Positions 18,734 to 25,680 of a stretch of 61,803 nucleotides of DNA are shown here, piece by piece. The DNA comes from Adonisia turfae CCMR0081 (GTDB taxonomy: Bacteria > Cyanobacteriota > Cyanobacteriia > Phormidesmidales > Phormidesmidaceae): positions 395,846 to 457,648 of the forward strand of contig NZ_QXHD01000003.1 in the NCBI RefSeq assembly GCF_011009555.1, written 5' to 3'. The notes beneath the pieces are model-generated. The model did not search any database, was not told where the DNA came from, and saw only the letters and a list, made by a program, of their open reading frames with translations. The position numbers were made by a program, and so were the translations under genes. Positions within the stretch are counted from its first letter, which is position 1; the number at the start of each line of letters is the position of its first letter.

Positions 18734-19153
18734 CTAAGCAACTAAACGACCACTGCCACGGTACGCTTGGTCAATGGTTTCGTTCATAATACGACCGCTA
18801 CCGCGATAAGATTGGTCGGTTGTAACTCGTCCACTGCCACGGTCAACTTGAGTATTTGTGATCCGACCACTGCCACGGTCAGCTTGGGCAATCGTGATCC
18901 GACCGCTGCCACGGTCAGCTTGAGCAATCGTGATCCGGCCACTGCCACGGTCAGCTTGGGTATTTGTGATTCGTCCACTGCCACGGTCAACTTGGGTATT
19001 TGTGATTCGTCCACTGCCACGGTCAGCTTGAGCTGTTGTGATTCGTCCACTGCCACGGTCAACTAACTGCGAGCTAGAAGTAATAGATAGTCCTAGTAAG
19101 CTGCAAAGGCTGATGGTAGTAGCAACTGACATTACCGATAGAGAAATTCTCAT
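18734..19153 (-). CDS. PatX-like secreted protein with nine RGSGR pentapeptides
   Basis: The 139-residue protein starts with a signal peptide-like segment (SVMSVATTISLCSLLGLSI, residues 6-24). It then carries nine RGSGR motifs at residues 33, 45, 57, 69, 81, 93, 105, 117 and 132. Seven are in a strict 12-residue repeat (DRGSGRIT-x-x-Q-x); the last two follow Tyr and are spaced more loosely, and the final one ends three residues before the C-terminus. RGSGR is the HetR-binding pentapeptide of PatS, HetN and PatX. PatX is known as an exported RG(S/T)GR protein whose gene often neighbours hetR. Position and signal peptide fit PatX; the copy number is unusual. The role as HetR inhibitor precursor is inferred. 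Confidence 0.9.
   Translation of the reverse strand: MRISLSVMSVATTISLCSLLGLSITSSSQLVDRGSGRITTAQADRGSGRITNTQVDRGSGRITNTQADRGSGRITIAQADRGSGRITIAQADRGSGRITNTQVDRGSGRVTTDQSYRGSGRIMNETIDQAYRGSGRLVA
18809..19060 (-). repeat. Seven tandem 36-bp repeats encoding DRGSGR units
   Basis: Seven consecutive 36-bp units encode 12-residue repeats in the PatX-like gene. Inside the RGSGR codons only synonymous changes are seen (for example AGT/AGC for Ser and four codons for the last Arg), while the linker varies (TTAQA, NTQV, NTQA, IAQA, TDQS). This points to selection on the pentapeptide rather than plain recent copying. Confidence 0.93.
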
Positions 19154-19267
19154 GGGTCAGAAAATGAGTAGTATTGCTACTTTCTGATTACATGGAATTG
19201 ACAAATAACTCAGGAAAAACTACGTGAAAAAAGTGTGGGTGGTAACACCGATTTTTAGTACTGTGTG

Positions 19268-21055
19268 TTACACATCGTCCACTGATTGGATAGCTTTGAC
19301 TAAAATCCAGGCACCACCCAGATTATGAATGCCGAAAACCTTAACTTTGCTGCCAGCAGTGACCTGCATTAGTTGCATTGCTGCTTGGGGAGAGATAGCG
19401 ACAAGGCTAATGGTTTCAGTATCCCTAAGCAGCTGATGACTATGGTCTTTACCCCGTTGATAATGGCCGTAGAAAATATGGTTACCAGACGTGAAATTCT
19501 GGCTCGATGTTCTTGAAGAGTCTGTAAAGCCACTTGCGGGATATGCCGTTGGGGTATCTAGAAATGTTGTTTGTTGATTGAGCCAATGTTCGTCTTGAGG
19601 CAATAGGTCAAAGCAGGGGATAAGCATGGCAGGGGCTTGAGGGTCCCGTAGCAGAGTGTACTGTAGGTGCTTTACGGGCAGTTCCCTGGGTTGTTGGCAT
19701 GGATGCTGGATGCATAGGGCGGCAGCTGCCCCAGCAGCTTGTCCTATGCCTAAGACAATGGGCTGGAGACGGGTGGCTCCGTTGGCAATATGAGTGACGG
19801 AAATGTTTTTGTCGCAGGCTAAGAGCCCATCAACAGTAGCTGGCACCAGGGCTCGGTAAGGAATAGTAAAGGGTGTTCCTGTCCAGCGGCCTCCCCAACC
19901 AATAGCTTTGGGGGCAAGGGGCATCTTGAAGCCAGGATAATGGTGGTCGTTGGGATAGTTGCCGATTGCGATCGCATCCACCACACCCTCTTCATTCACT
20001 GGCAACGGAGCCACCTGACTACCCGGCACTGGCAAAATATCTCGCTCGCTCACGGTCGTTAGCCCCACCAGTCGCCGACTCTCACGGTAGTAAGGATAAA
20101 GGGCAAACCCACCGCCGCCGGGGGTGCCTTCCAGCTCAGGGAAGGCACCCCCGGCTAAACCATAGCGTTGCCCTAGTTGAGCCTGAATAAAACGAGCAAA
20201 CTCCTGGCTGTGGTTCTTGGCCTCCTGCCAATAGTCATAACGCGTCGTCTCTGGCTCAATCAGGCGCTCCAGGCCCACACCGTAGTCATTTCCCTGCTGG
20301 GGCCAGTTGATCATAAAGCGATTGCCTGGCAGCCGCCCATAGTTGAGAAACTGCTCTGGACCATAGCCCTCCCAGGCCCCGACAAACGAGGCTTGGGAGC
20401 CAGTTGAGGGAATCAGTGGCGCAGTTTCTCCTGTGCCGTAGTCCTGCATTACGACGACCCAGGTGGGGGCTTGCACCGGGTATTGCTGAATGGCAGGAAA
20501 CAACGGATCAGCAGGATCGGTGAGAGAGTTAGGTGCACTAGGTTCCTGCCACTGCTCCTGCGATTCCCACCCCCAACGATAGGGGATGTTTCCCAAGGCC
20601 AGTAAATCTCCCAGCTCAGTGCCATCGATTGTGATTTGGGCTTCTACGGAAAACGGGTCAAATACCACTCCAGTGACCCGGTTGCCTGACCGCAGTACTT
20701 CTCGAGGGTGGTGGCCCCAACGCCAGGTCAAATTGGGCAGAGCGGCTACCCAGTCGGCAAAAATGCTCGCGCCCACCGCTGGTTCATAGGTGAAGAAGCT
20801 CACCCAGCCATTGTGTAAGCCCCCTGGTTGACGTTGTTCCAGCTCTCTCAGAAACGCTCCCCACAGACCCGTTTGAAATGCGGCTAGCTCATTGCCATCG
20901 GGTGCGGTGACTCCAGCAGCGGTGAGCATGCCGCCCAACCAGGGCCATTCGCTCACTAACAATACCTGTGCACCTAACCGGGCCGCTTGGATGGCCGCCG
21001 CAGTACCGCCCGTGCCGCCGCCGACTACGAGGACTTCAGTTTTAAGATTTTCCAT
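19268..21055 (-). CDS. FAD-dependent oxidoreductase (FAD_oxidored / xanthan-lyase-associated type)
   Basis: The 595-residue protein has an N-terminal Rossmann FAD site (TEVLVVGGGTGGTAAAIQAA) followed by LVSEWPWLGGMLTAAGV, which fits the PF12831-type family of FAD oxidoreductases. IDGTELGDLLALGNIPYRWG and the late ANGATRLQPIVLGIGQAAGAAA complete the FAD domain. About 110 C-terminal residues form an extra domain of unknown role. The start is ATG at 21055; a GTG one codon earlier is possible. The substrate is unknown. Its 3' end lies 114 bp upstream of the PatX-like gene on the same strand. Confidence 0.82.
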   Translation of the reverse strand: MENLKTEVLVVGGGTGGTAAAIQAARLGAQVLLVSEWPWLGGMLTAAGVTAPDGNELAAFQTGLWGAFLRELEQRQPGGLHNGWVSFFTYEPAVGASIFADWVAALPNLTWRWGHHPREVLRSGNRVTGVVFDPFSVEAQITIDGTELGDLLALGNIPYRWGWESQEQWQEPSAPNSLTDPADPLFPAIQQYPVQAPTWVVVMQDYGTGETAPLIPSTGSQASFVGAWEGYGPEQFLNYGRLPGNRFMINWPQQGNDYGVGLERLIEPETTRYDYWQEAKNHSQEFARFIQAQLGQRYGLAGGAFPELEGTPGGGGFALYPYYRESRRLVGLTTVSERDILPVPGSQVAPLPVNEEGVVDAIAIGNYPNDHHYPGFKMPLAPKAIGWGGRWTGTPFTIPYRALVPATVDGLLACDKNISVTHIANGATRLQPIVLGIGQAAGAAAALCIQHPCQQPRELPVKHLQYTLLRDPQAPAMLIPCFDLLPQDEHWLNQQTTFLDTPTAYPASGFTDSSRTSSQNFTSGNHIFYGHYQRGKDHSHQLLRDTETISLVAISPQAAMQLMQVTAGSKVKVFGIHNLGGAWILVKAIQSVDDV

Positions 21056-21078
21056 CACACCCTGAGTTTTAAGTTCTT

Positions 21079-21828
21079 CTACAAATAAGGTGTGACATCC
21101 TCGCCCAGGTCATCGGCTAGATGAGACAGGGCCCGAAATCTTAGCCCCACTAGCTGTTCGTAAAGTGGGTTGAGCTTACACATGGGCGGAATGTGTACCA
21201 CCTTTTTGCCAAATAGGGTGACATCGCGCTCAAAGGGGCACTGGGATGGGATCATTTTGCAGACAAAGCGGGCCAGACGCGGGTCTTGGACTTCTAGCTG
21301 GTCCAGCCACTCGCGCATGGGCTTAAGCGGATCAGGGCCGGTTTTGGGAGTGGGGGGCTGTAGGGGACTGGCAGCAGCGGCGACGGGGGTGGCTTTATCT
21401 TTTTTATCTTTGATCAGACTGGTGCCAGGTTGAACCTCTTCCTTGATCTGACGCAGGTTGTAGAGGGTTGATTGCAGGGTCTGTAGGATGGCTGTATCGA
21501 GATTGAGGGCCTGGCAGAACTCCATAAGGACTTTATCTTCGGCGGCGGAGTAGATGCCGTCTGCGATCGCAACCATCACCGCCATTCGCAAAAAGTTTTC
21601 CGCAGCGCCTGGATTTGGCTTGAGGACAGTTGCTAGATCTGCTGGTGTAATGGGCTCAAAGGTTTCAAAATCCAGACCTGGGGCAAAATCCTCATCCATC
21701 ATAGTGTGGATCAGCTCTTGCTCTTGAGCATCAAACTCACCATCGGCCCAGGCAATCGCCAACAGCCCTCGCAACCAGGCTTTAATCTGTTCTTCAGTGT
21801 AGAGAGAATCCTTCAATGTAGAAGACAT
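21079..21828 (-). CDS. TerB-like / Mo-dependent nitrogenase C-terminal domain protein
   Basis: The 249-residue protein has an N-terminal helical TerB-like region (LRGLLAIAWADGEFDAQEQELI, FLRMAVMVAIADGIYSAAED). Its C-terminal 80 residues (MREWLDQLEVQDPRLARFVC, KMIPSQCPFERDVTLFGKKV) match the cyanobacterial family named Mo-dependent nitrogenase C-terminal. Despite the name, the family is widespread in cyanobacteria and its role is unclear; it is no evidence for nitrogenase here. It is 23 bp upstream of the FAD oxidoreductase gene, probably one operon. Confidence 0.82.
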   Translation of the reverse strand: MSSTLKDSLYTEEQIKAWLRGLLAIAWADGEFDAQEQELIHTMMDEDFAPGLDFETFEPITPADLATVLKPNPGAAENFLRMAVMVAIADGIYSAAEDKVLMEFCQALNLDTAILQTLQSTLYNLRQIKEEVQPGTSLIKDKKDKATPVAAAASPLQPPTPKTGPDPLKPMREWLDQLEVQDPRLARFVCKMIPSQCPFERDVTLFGKKVVHIPPMCKLNPLYEQLVGLRFRALSHLADDLGEDVTPYL

Positions 21829-21884
21829 AGCCAGCCTCGAAAAACATCAAATGTCTGCCGGGGAGAGCAACCCTGCCCCAACAG

Positions 21885-22466
21885 CTACGGAAGAGCGGGC
21901 AACTTGGACGACAGCTGAGCCAACTCCGATCCAGTTTTACCAGTAAATACCCATAGAATTGAGCGACCTCCATCACGAAAGCTGCGGAGCAATGGCTCTG
22001 GTGGACGTTCAGAAGCTACGGGTAAAGGCTTGTAATGAATGCCGCGACTACCTAACACGATGGTGGCGATGGTATTTGCCCGTCGCATGTGGTAGTCCGA
22101 TGTAATTAAATAAACGCTTTTGATTCCCAGCCGTTCAAAATCATCAACTAACGTCGTAAAGTTAGTCACCGTATCTACGGCTCGATAGTCCAAATGCAGC
22201 CTTTCTAGGGATACCTGAGATTCTTGAAATACCCAAGTGGCGTATTCAGGATTGGCCCCCGATGAAATCCATACGTCTATGTCAGGATGATCAGTGGCGA
22301 ATTCAGCCGCAAACTCTTCCCGATGAGTGTCCCCCCCTAAGACCAGCGCAACCGTTGGTGACGATAGGCGACCGCGTATGTGCCATTGACCAAGCCAGAG
22401 TCCTGTTGCTAAGAGCAGCAAGGACGCCAGAGTTAAGCGACGATTTTTGCGACGCACTTTAGGCAC
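21885..22466 (-). CDS. YdcF / DUF218 family membrane-anchored protein
   Basis: The protein of about 193 residues has an N-terminal membrane anchor (LTLASLLLLATGLWLGQW) and a DUF218 core: ALVLGGDTHREEFAAEF, WISSGANPEYATWVF, AVDTVTNFTTLVDDFE and VYLITSDYHMRRANTIA. ElyC, SanA and YdcF belong here and act in envelope metabolism, with unproven chemistry. GTG at 22466 was chosen because agga lies eight bases upstream; a TTG at 22481 would add five residues. Confidence 0.8.
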   Translation of the reverse strand: MPKVRRKNRRLTLASLLLLATGLWLGQWHIRGRLSSPTVALVLGGDTHREEFAAEFATDHPDIDVWISSGANPEYATWVFQESQVSLERLHLDYRAVDTVTNFTTLVDDFERLGIKSVYLITSDYHMRRANTIATIVLGSRGIHYKPLPVASERPPEPLLRSFRDGGRSILWVFTGKTGSELAQLSSKLPALP

Positions 22467-22613
22467 TGATGGGTTCCTCAAAAAGGGGTGGACGAGCTGA
22501 AATAGTAAGGCTGAACTATTGGTAAGTAGGTGATGATAACTGATAATTCCTCATTCTAAAGGAGGCTACCATGCCCGTTTGGGAAAATGTGCGCTTGTTT
22601 TAACAATGGATTG

Positions 22614-22655
22614 CCCTCATCCCCCAGCCCCTTCTCCCTCGGGGAGAAAATCAGC
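22614..22655 (+). repeat. Partial copy of the MITE-like repeat end
   Basis: ccctcatcccccagcccctt at 22614 repeats the left end of the element that follows at 22656. It is cut short after about 40 bp, suggesting nested or tandem insertion of the same repeat. Confidence 0.6.
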
Positions 22656-22779
22656 CCTCATCCCCCGGCCCCTTCTCCCCAGGGAGAAGGGGAGATAGGG
22701 GTTTAGCAAGATTTGCCTGGGTAAAATGCATCTCCGTTCTCAAAATCCCCTCCTCGGGGAGAGGGATTTAGGGTGAGGC
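22656..22779 (+). repeat. MITE-like repeat, left copy
   Basis: This roughly 124-bp copy begins ccctcatcccccggcccctt and ends gagagggatttagggtgagg, so its ends are imperfect inverted repeats (ccctca...ctcccc against its complement). It shares gtttagcaagattt and the run catctccgttctcaaa with the copy at 23202-23321. Such elements are scattered in many cyanobacterial genomes. Confidence 0.75.
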
Positions 22780-22797
22780 CCCGGGCATGTTAGCCCC

Positions 22798-23181
22798 ATG
22801 ACTGATCTAGACCTTTCTCTTTTATCAGGCCGTAACCGTCGGATTCCTGAAATATTGCTACAGCGTGCACGTGAGCTGCGGCTGCGGCAGACTACGGCAG
22901 AATGTATTTTATGGGAATGTTTGCGATCGCGTCGATTACACGGTTTTAAATTTCGACGTCAGCACAATATCGGTCGCTTTATTGCTGACTTCTATTGCCA
23001 TGAGGCAAAGCTGGTGATCGAGTTGGATGGCCTAGTTCATAAACGACAGCCAGAAAAGGATGCAGAACGCGATGCATGGATGCAGGCTTGCGGATTGAAG
23101 GTGTTACGGTTCGAGAATAGACGGGTATTTGATGATATCGAGGAGGTATTGGAGGATATTGGGCGATGTTTGCCGGGGTGA
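22798..23181 (+). CDS. DUF559 (Vsr-like) endonuclease-domain protein
   Basis: The 127-residue protein has the DUF559 pattern: ARELRLRQTTAECILWECLR, FKFRRQHNIGRFIADFYCHE, AKLVIELDGLVHKRQPEKDA and LKVLRFENRRVFDD. This is a PD-(D/E)xK/Vsr-like nuclease fold with candidate catalytic Asp and Glu in FIADFYC and VIELDG. It lies exactly between two same-orientation copies of a MITE-like repeat, 18 and 20 bp away, suggesting gene and repeats move as one unit. The biochemical function of this family is unknown. Confidence 0.88.
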   Translation: MTDLDLSLLSGRNRRIPEILLQRARELRLRQTTAECILWECLRSRRLHGFKFRRQHNIGRFIADFYCHEAKLVIELDGLVHKRQPEKDAERDAWMQACGLKVLRFENRRVFDDIEEVLEDIGRCLPG

Positions 23182-23201
23182 ATTTGTGGCCTAGGGATTG
23201 G

Positions 23202-23321
23202 CCCTCATCCCCCAGCCCCTTTTCCCCGAGGGAGAAGGGGGTTAGCAAGATTTACCGGGGTCAAACCTATCTCCGTTCTCAAAGTCCCTCTCCCCGGGGA
23301 GAGGGATTTAGGGTGAGGGCT
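23202..23321 (+). repeat. MITE-like repeat, right copy
   Basis: This is a direct repeat of 22656-22779, starting ccctcatcccccagcccctt and ending gagagggatttagggtgagg. Most of the two copies can be aligned with small substitutions. It begins 20 bp after the stop of the DUF559 gene. Confidence 0.75.
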
Positions 23322-23350
23322 TAATCCTCCGTTCCAAACATCCACTTCCA

Positions 23351-23701
23351 TCACTTCGGCTTACACTTCACCTCGATTTCAAAACTGCCCTCCGCCGAGC
23401 CCTGCGCTAAGACCGGTAACCCCGTCGACCCGGCAATCTTAATGCCAAATTTCAGCGTAATTTCCTCCACCTCAGCGCCCGCTACCCCTTTGAATGCACC
23501 AAGGGCATAGTTGGCATAGCTCTTCAGCGTGCCATGGATGTCTGCGAGCTTCGCCTGAACCTCAGTGCTAACGCCCATGGCTTCGTATTCGTCATCATCG
23601 CTGGTCTGTGACGGCGTATCTATAGCGTCATCGGCTTCAAAATACATGGTGTAGGCAGTGCCAGATTCATCTTCCAAGACGAGGCGATTCACATCAGTCA
23701 T
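23351..23701 (-). CDS. Trypco1-like (CU044_2847 family) protein
   Basis: The 116-residue protein ends with VEEITLKFGIKIAGSTGLPV and LAQGSAEGSFEIEVKCKP, the pattern of the trypsin-co-occurring domain 1 group (E-hx-FG-K-a--G-----s-eg-h-v-). These small proteins are found next to trypsin- or caspase-type proteases in NTPase-linked conflict systems. Here it is divergent from a caspase/NB-ARC gene with 86 bp between the starts, which fits. The family call is from pattern memory. Confidence 0.65.
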   Translation of the reverse strand: MTDVNRLVLEDESGTAYTMYFEADDAIDTPSQTSDDDEYEAMGVSTEVQAKLADIHGTLKSYANYALGAFKGVAGAEVEEITLKFGIKIAGSTGLPVLAQGSAEGSFEIEVKCKPK

Positions 23702-23787
23702 CGGTTTTTAGGGTGTGCTGAAAACATCGGTTATGTTAAGGGTGCCGGCGTCCTAAACTCCGTGTTTTCCTGGAAAGTCTTAAGCCC

Positions 23788-25680
23788 ATGGCCCGTTACG
23801 CCCTCGTTGTTGGAATTTCTGATTACAAAAGCAACTACCTCAAAAATTTAAGTAAACCGATTGGTGATGCAGAAGCTATAGCACAACTCCTTAGAGACCA
23901 TGGGCAATGTGAACGGGTGACAGTGCTTTCAGGGCATGTAACCGCTGAAGAGCTAGAAGACGCACTAACTCAGCTGATTCAGCAAGATGCAGCTAGAAAT
24001 GAGGCATTTATTTATTTCACTGGCCATGGTCTGGCCGTTAAAGGTGGGCTAGGGGGTACAAAAGGCTATCTGGCCACGTCTGACTGCACGGTCACTATTG
24101 AGAATAACCAACCGAAACGGCAGACAAAAGCAATTTCGTTTTCCGACCTGAATGATCTGATTTGCGATTCGGATCTAAGCAGTCTGGTGATGTTTATTGA
24201 TGCTTGCCACAGTGGCGAGTTGATTGAATCGGAGCTGGTTGAGCGTAGTTTTGCCGAGTTAAATTCTGAGCAAGATTATTATCTGATTACATCCTGTCGT
24301 GGCCATGAAAGTGCCTGGGCAAAGAAGCGGGAAGACCATAGCGTTTTTACAGGTGCGGTATTGGATGTGTTGGTGCCTGAAAAGGTGAATAACAAGGGTT
24401 ATATCTCTGGTGATACGGTGTTTGCCCATCTGGATGAGGCGCTAAAAAATAGCCGCCAGGAGCCGAGACGTTTTGGTAAGGGTAGGGCCTTGCCGATTGT
24501 GTGGTTTCAGGGTAGACAACAGAATGGTGAGGAGATTTATGGATCTGTTGCTGACACCGAGAAAAAATCTCGTCGTAACTGGGGTATCCCGTTACAGATG
24601 CCGCCGTTACCGGAGCATTTTGTAGAGCGACCAGAGCACCAGGACAAGGTAAAAGAACAACTGCTATGTGACGACAAGAAAACATTTGGCACATTGGTTG
24701 TTAGTGCCATCTATGGTCTCGGTGGCATTGGTAAGTCGGTGCTGGCATCGAAGCTGGCCCATGATGATGAGGTGCAGGCTCGCTTTGCGGATGGGATTTT
24801 GTGGTCCACGTTAGGCCAGAACCCGGATATTTTGCCGTTGTTGAGTGGGTGGATACAGGCTCTGGGGGACCATGACTATAAGCCCACGGCGGTAGAAGCC
24901 GCGTCGAACCATTTACGGACGTTGTTGTATGACAAAAAAGCGCTGCTGGTGGTGGATGATGTTTGGAATCCGGCGCATTTGGAGCCGTTTCGGGTAGGTG
25001 GCAATGGTTGTTGTGTGCTGGTGACGACACGGCAGGCGAAGATTCCGGAGGCGCATAAGTACAGTCTGAATGTGATGACTCCGGAGCAGGCTCTGGAGCT
25101 AATGACGCAAAAGCTCAAAGAGGAGCTGAGCGCAGAGGATCGGCAGCAGGCGTTGGATTTTGCGGCGCGGGTGGGATATTTGCCATTGGCGCTGGAGCTG
25201 GCAGCGTCGCAGATTGAGGAAGGTGTGACCTGGACTGAACTGTTTGAGGACTTTCAGGATGAGGTGGTGCGTCTGGAGGCGTTGGATCTTTATGGTCGAG
25301 AGGATATCCCCGATGATGCGAAGCGGCGGAAGTATAGTCTGACAGCTTGTTTTAACTTGAGTTTGAAGCAGCTGTCGGCGGAGCAGTTGCGGCAGTTTGC
25401 GTGGCTGGGAATTGTGCCGGAGGATGTGAGTCTGACCCAGGAGATGGCGGTGATGCTTTGGCAGGTGTCGAAGCGGCAGGCGGGGTCGATATTGCGGACG
25501 TTTAGCTCAAAGGCATTGTTGTTGCTGGGGGCGAAGCAGGCAGGACCTGAGGCGCGGCGCACATTTCGGATGCATGATTTGATGCATGATTTGGCGCAGC
25601 GGTTGTTGGTGAGTGCACCACAGCCTCTGCAGGAAGGGGACCTGCCAGGGTTGGGGATGACGAAAGCGGAAAGCCCATAG
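23788..25680 (+). CDS. Caspase (C14) and NB-ARC domains of an NLR-like protein; N-terminal part of a split gene
   Basis: The 630-residue product has a metacaspase-type protease at residues 1-245, with catalytic His80 (YFTGHG) and Cys140 (FIDACHSGE). An NB-ARC STAND ATPase follows: P-loop GLGGIGKS at 310-317, Walker B LLVVDDVW ending at 393, sensor VLVTTRQ, and GYLPLALELAA. Such proteins sense a trigger through C-terminal repeats, oligomerise with ATP and activate the protease, usually to kill the cell during attack. Here the frame ends just after the winged-helix-like MHDLMHDLAQRLL segment, and the repeat sensor continues in another frame from about 25670. The gene is therefore probably disrupted by a one-base insertion or two-base deletion near 25650-25672. 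Confidence 0.88.
   Translation: MARYALVVGISDYKSNYLKNLSKPIGDAEAIAQLLRDHGQCERVTVLSGHVTAEELEDALTQLIQQDAARNEAFIYFTGHGLAVKGGLGGTKGYLATSDCTVTIENNQPKRQTKAISFSDLNDLICDSDLSSLVMFIDACHSGELIESELVERSFAELNSEQDYYLITSCRGHESAWAKKREDHSVFTGAVLDVLVPEKVNNKGYISGDTVFAHLDEALKNSRQEPRRFGKGRALPIVWFQGRQQNGEEIYGSVADTEKKSRRNWGIPLQMPPLPEHFVERPEHQDKVKEQLLCDDKKTFGTLVVSAIYGLGGIGKSVLASKLAHDDEVQARFADGILWSTLGQNPDILPLLSGWIQALGDHDYKPTAVEAASNHLRTLLYDKKALLVVDDVWNPAHLEPFRVGGNGCCVLVTTRQAKIPEAHKYSLNVMTPEQALELMTQKLKEELSAEDRQQALDFAARVGYLPLALELAASQIEEGVTWTELFEDFQDEVVRLEALDLYGREDIPDDAKRRKYSLTACFNLSLKQLSAEQLRQFAWLGIVPEDVSLTQEMAVMLWQVSKRQAGSILRTFSSKALLLLGAKQAGPEARRTFRMHDLMHDLAQRLLVSAPQPLQEGDLPGLGMTKAESP

Noticed and set aside
18809..19060. 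36-bp periodicity as a CRISPR-like array near hetR
   Set aside because: The units are contiguous with no spacers and are in frame with a protein.
18767..19066. Long plus- and minus-frame ORFs across the 36-bp repeat
   Set aside because: They are open only because the tandem repeat lacks stops in several frames. The RGSGR frame has a signal peptide, conserved motif and synonymous variation; the others do not.
21079..21828. Evidence for nitrogen fixation
   Set aside because: The Mo-nitrogenase C-terminal domain name is historical; the family occurs in non-fixing cyanobacteria and no nif gene is present.
22798..23181. Vsr-type mismatch-repair endonuclease
   Set aside because: Only the DUF559 subset of the fold is seen; there is no Dcm-type methylase nearby and the zinc-binding part of Vsr is missing.
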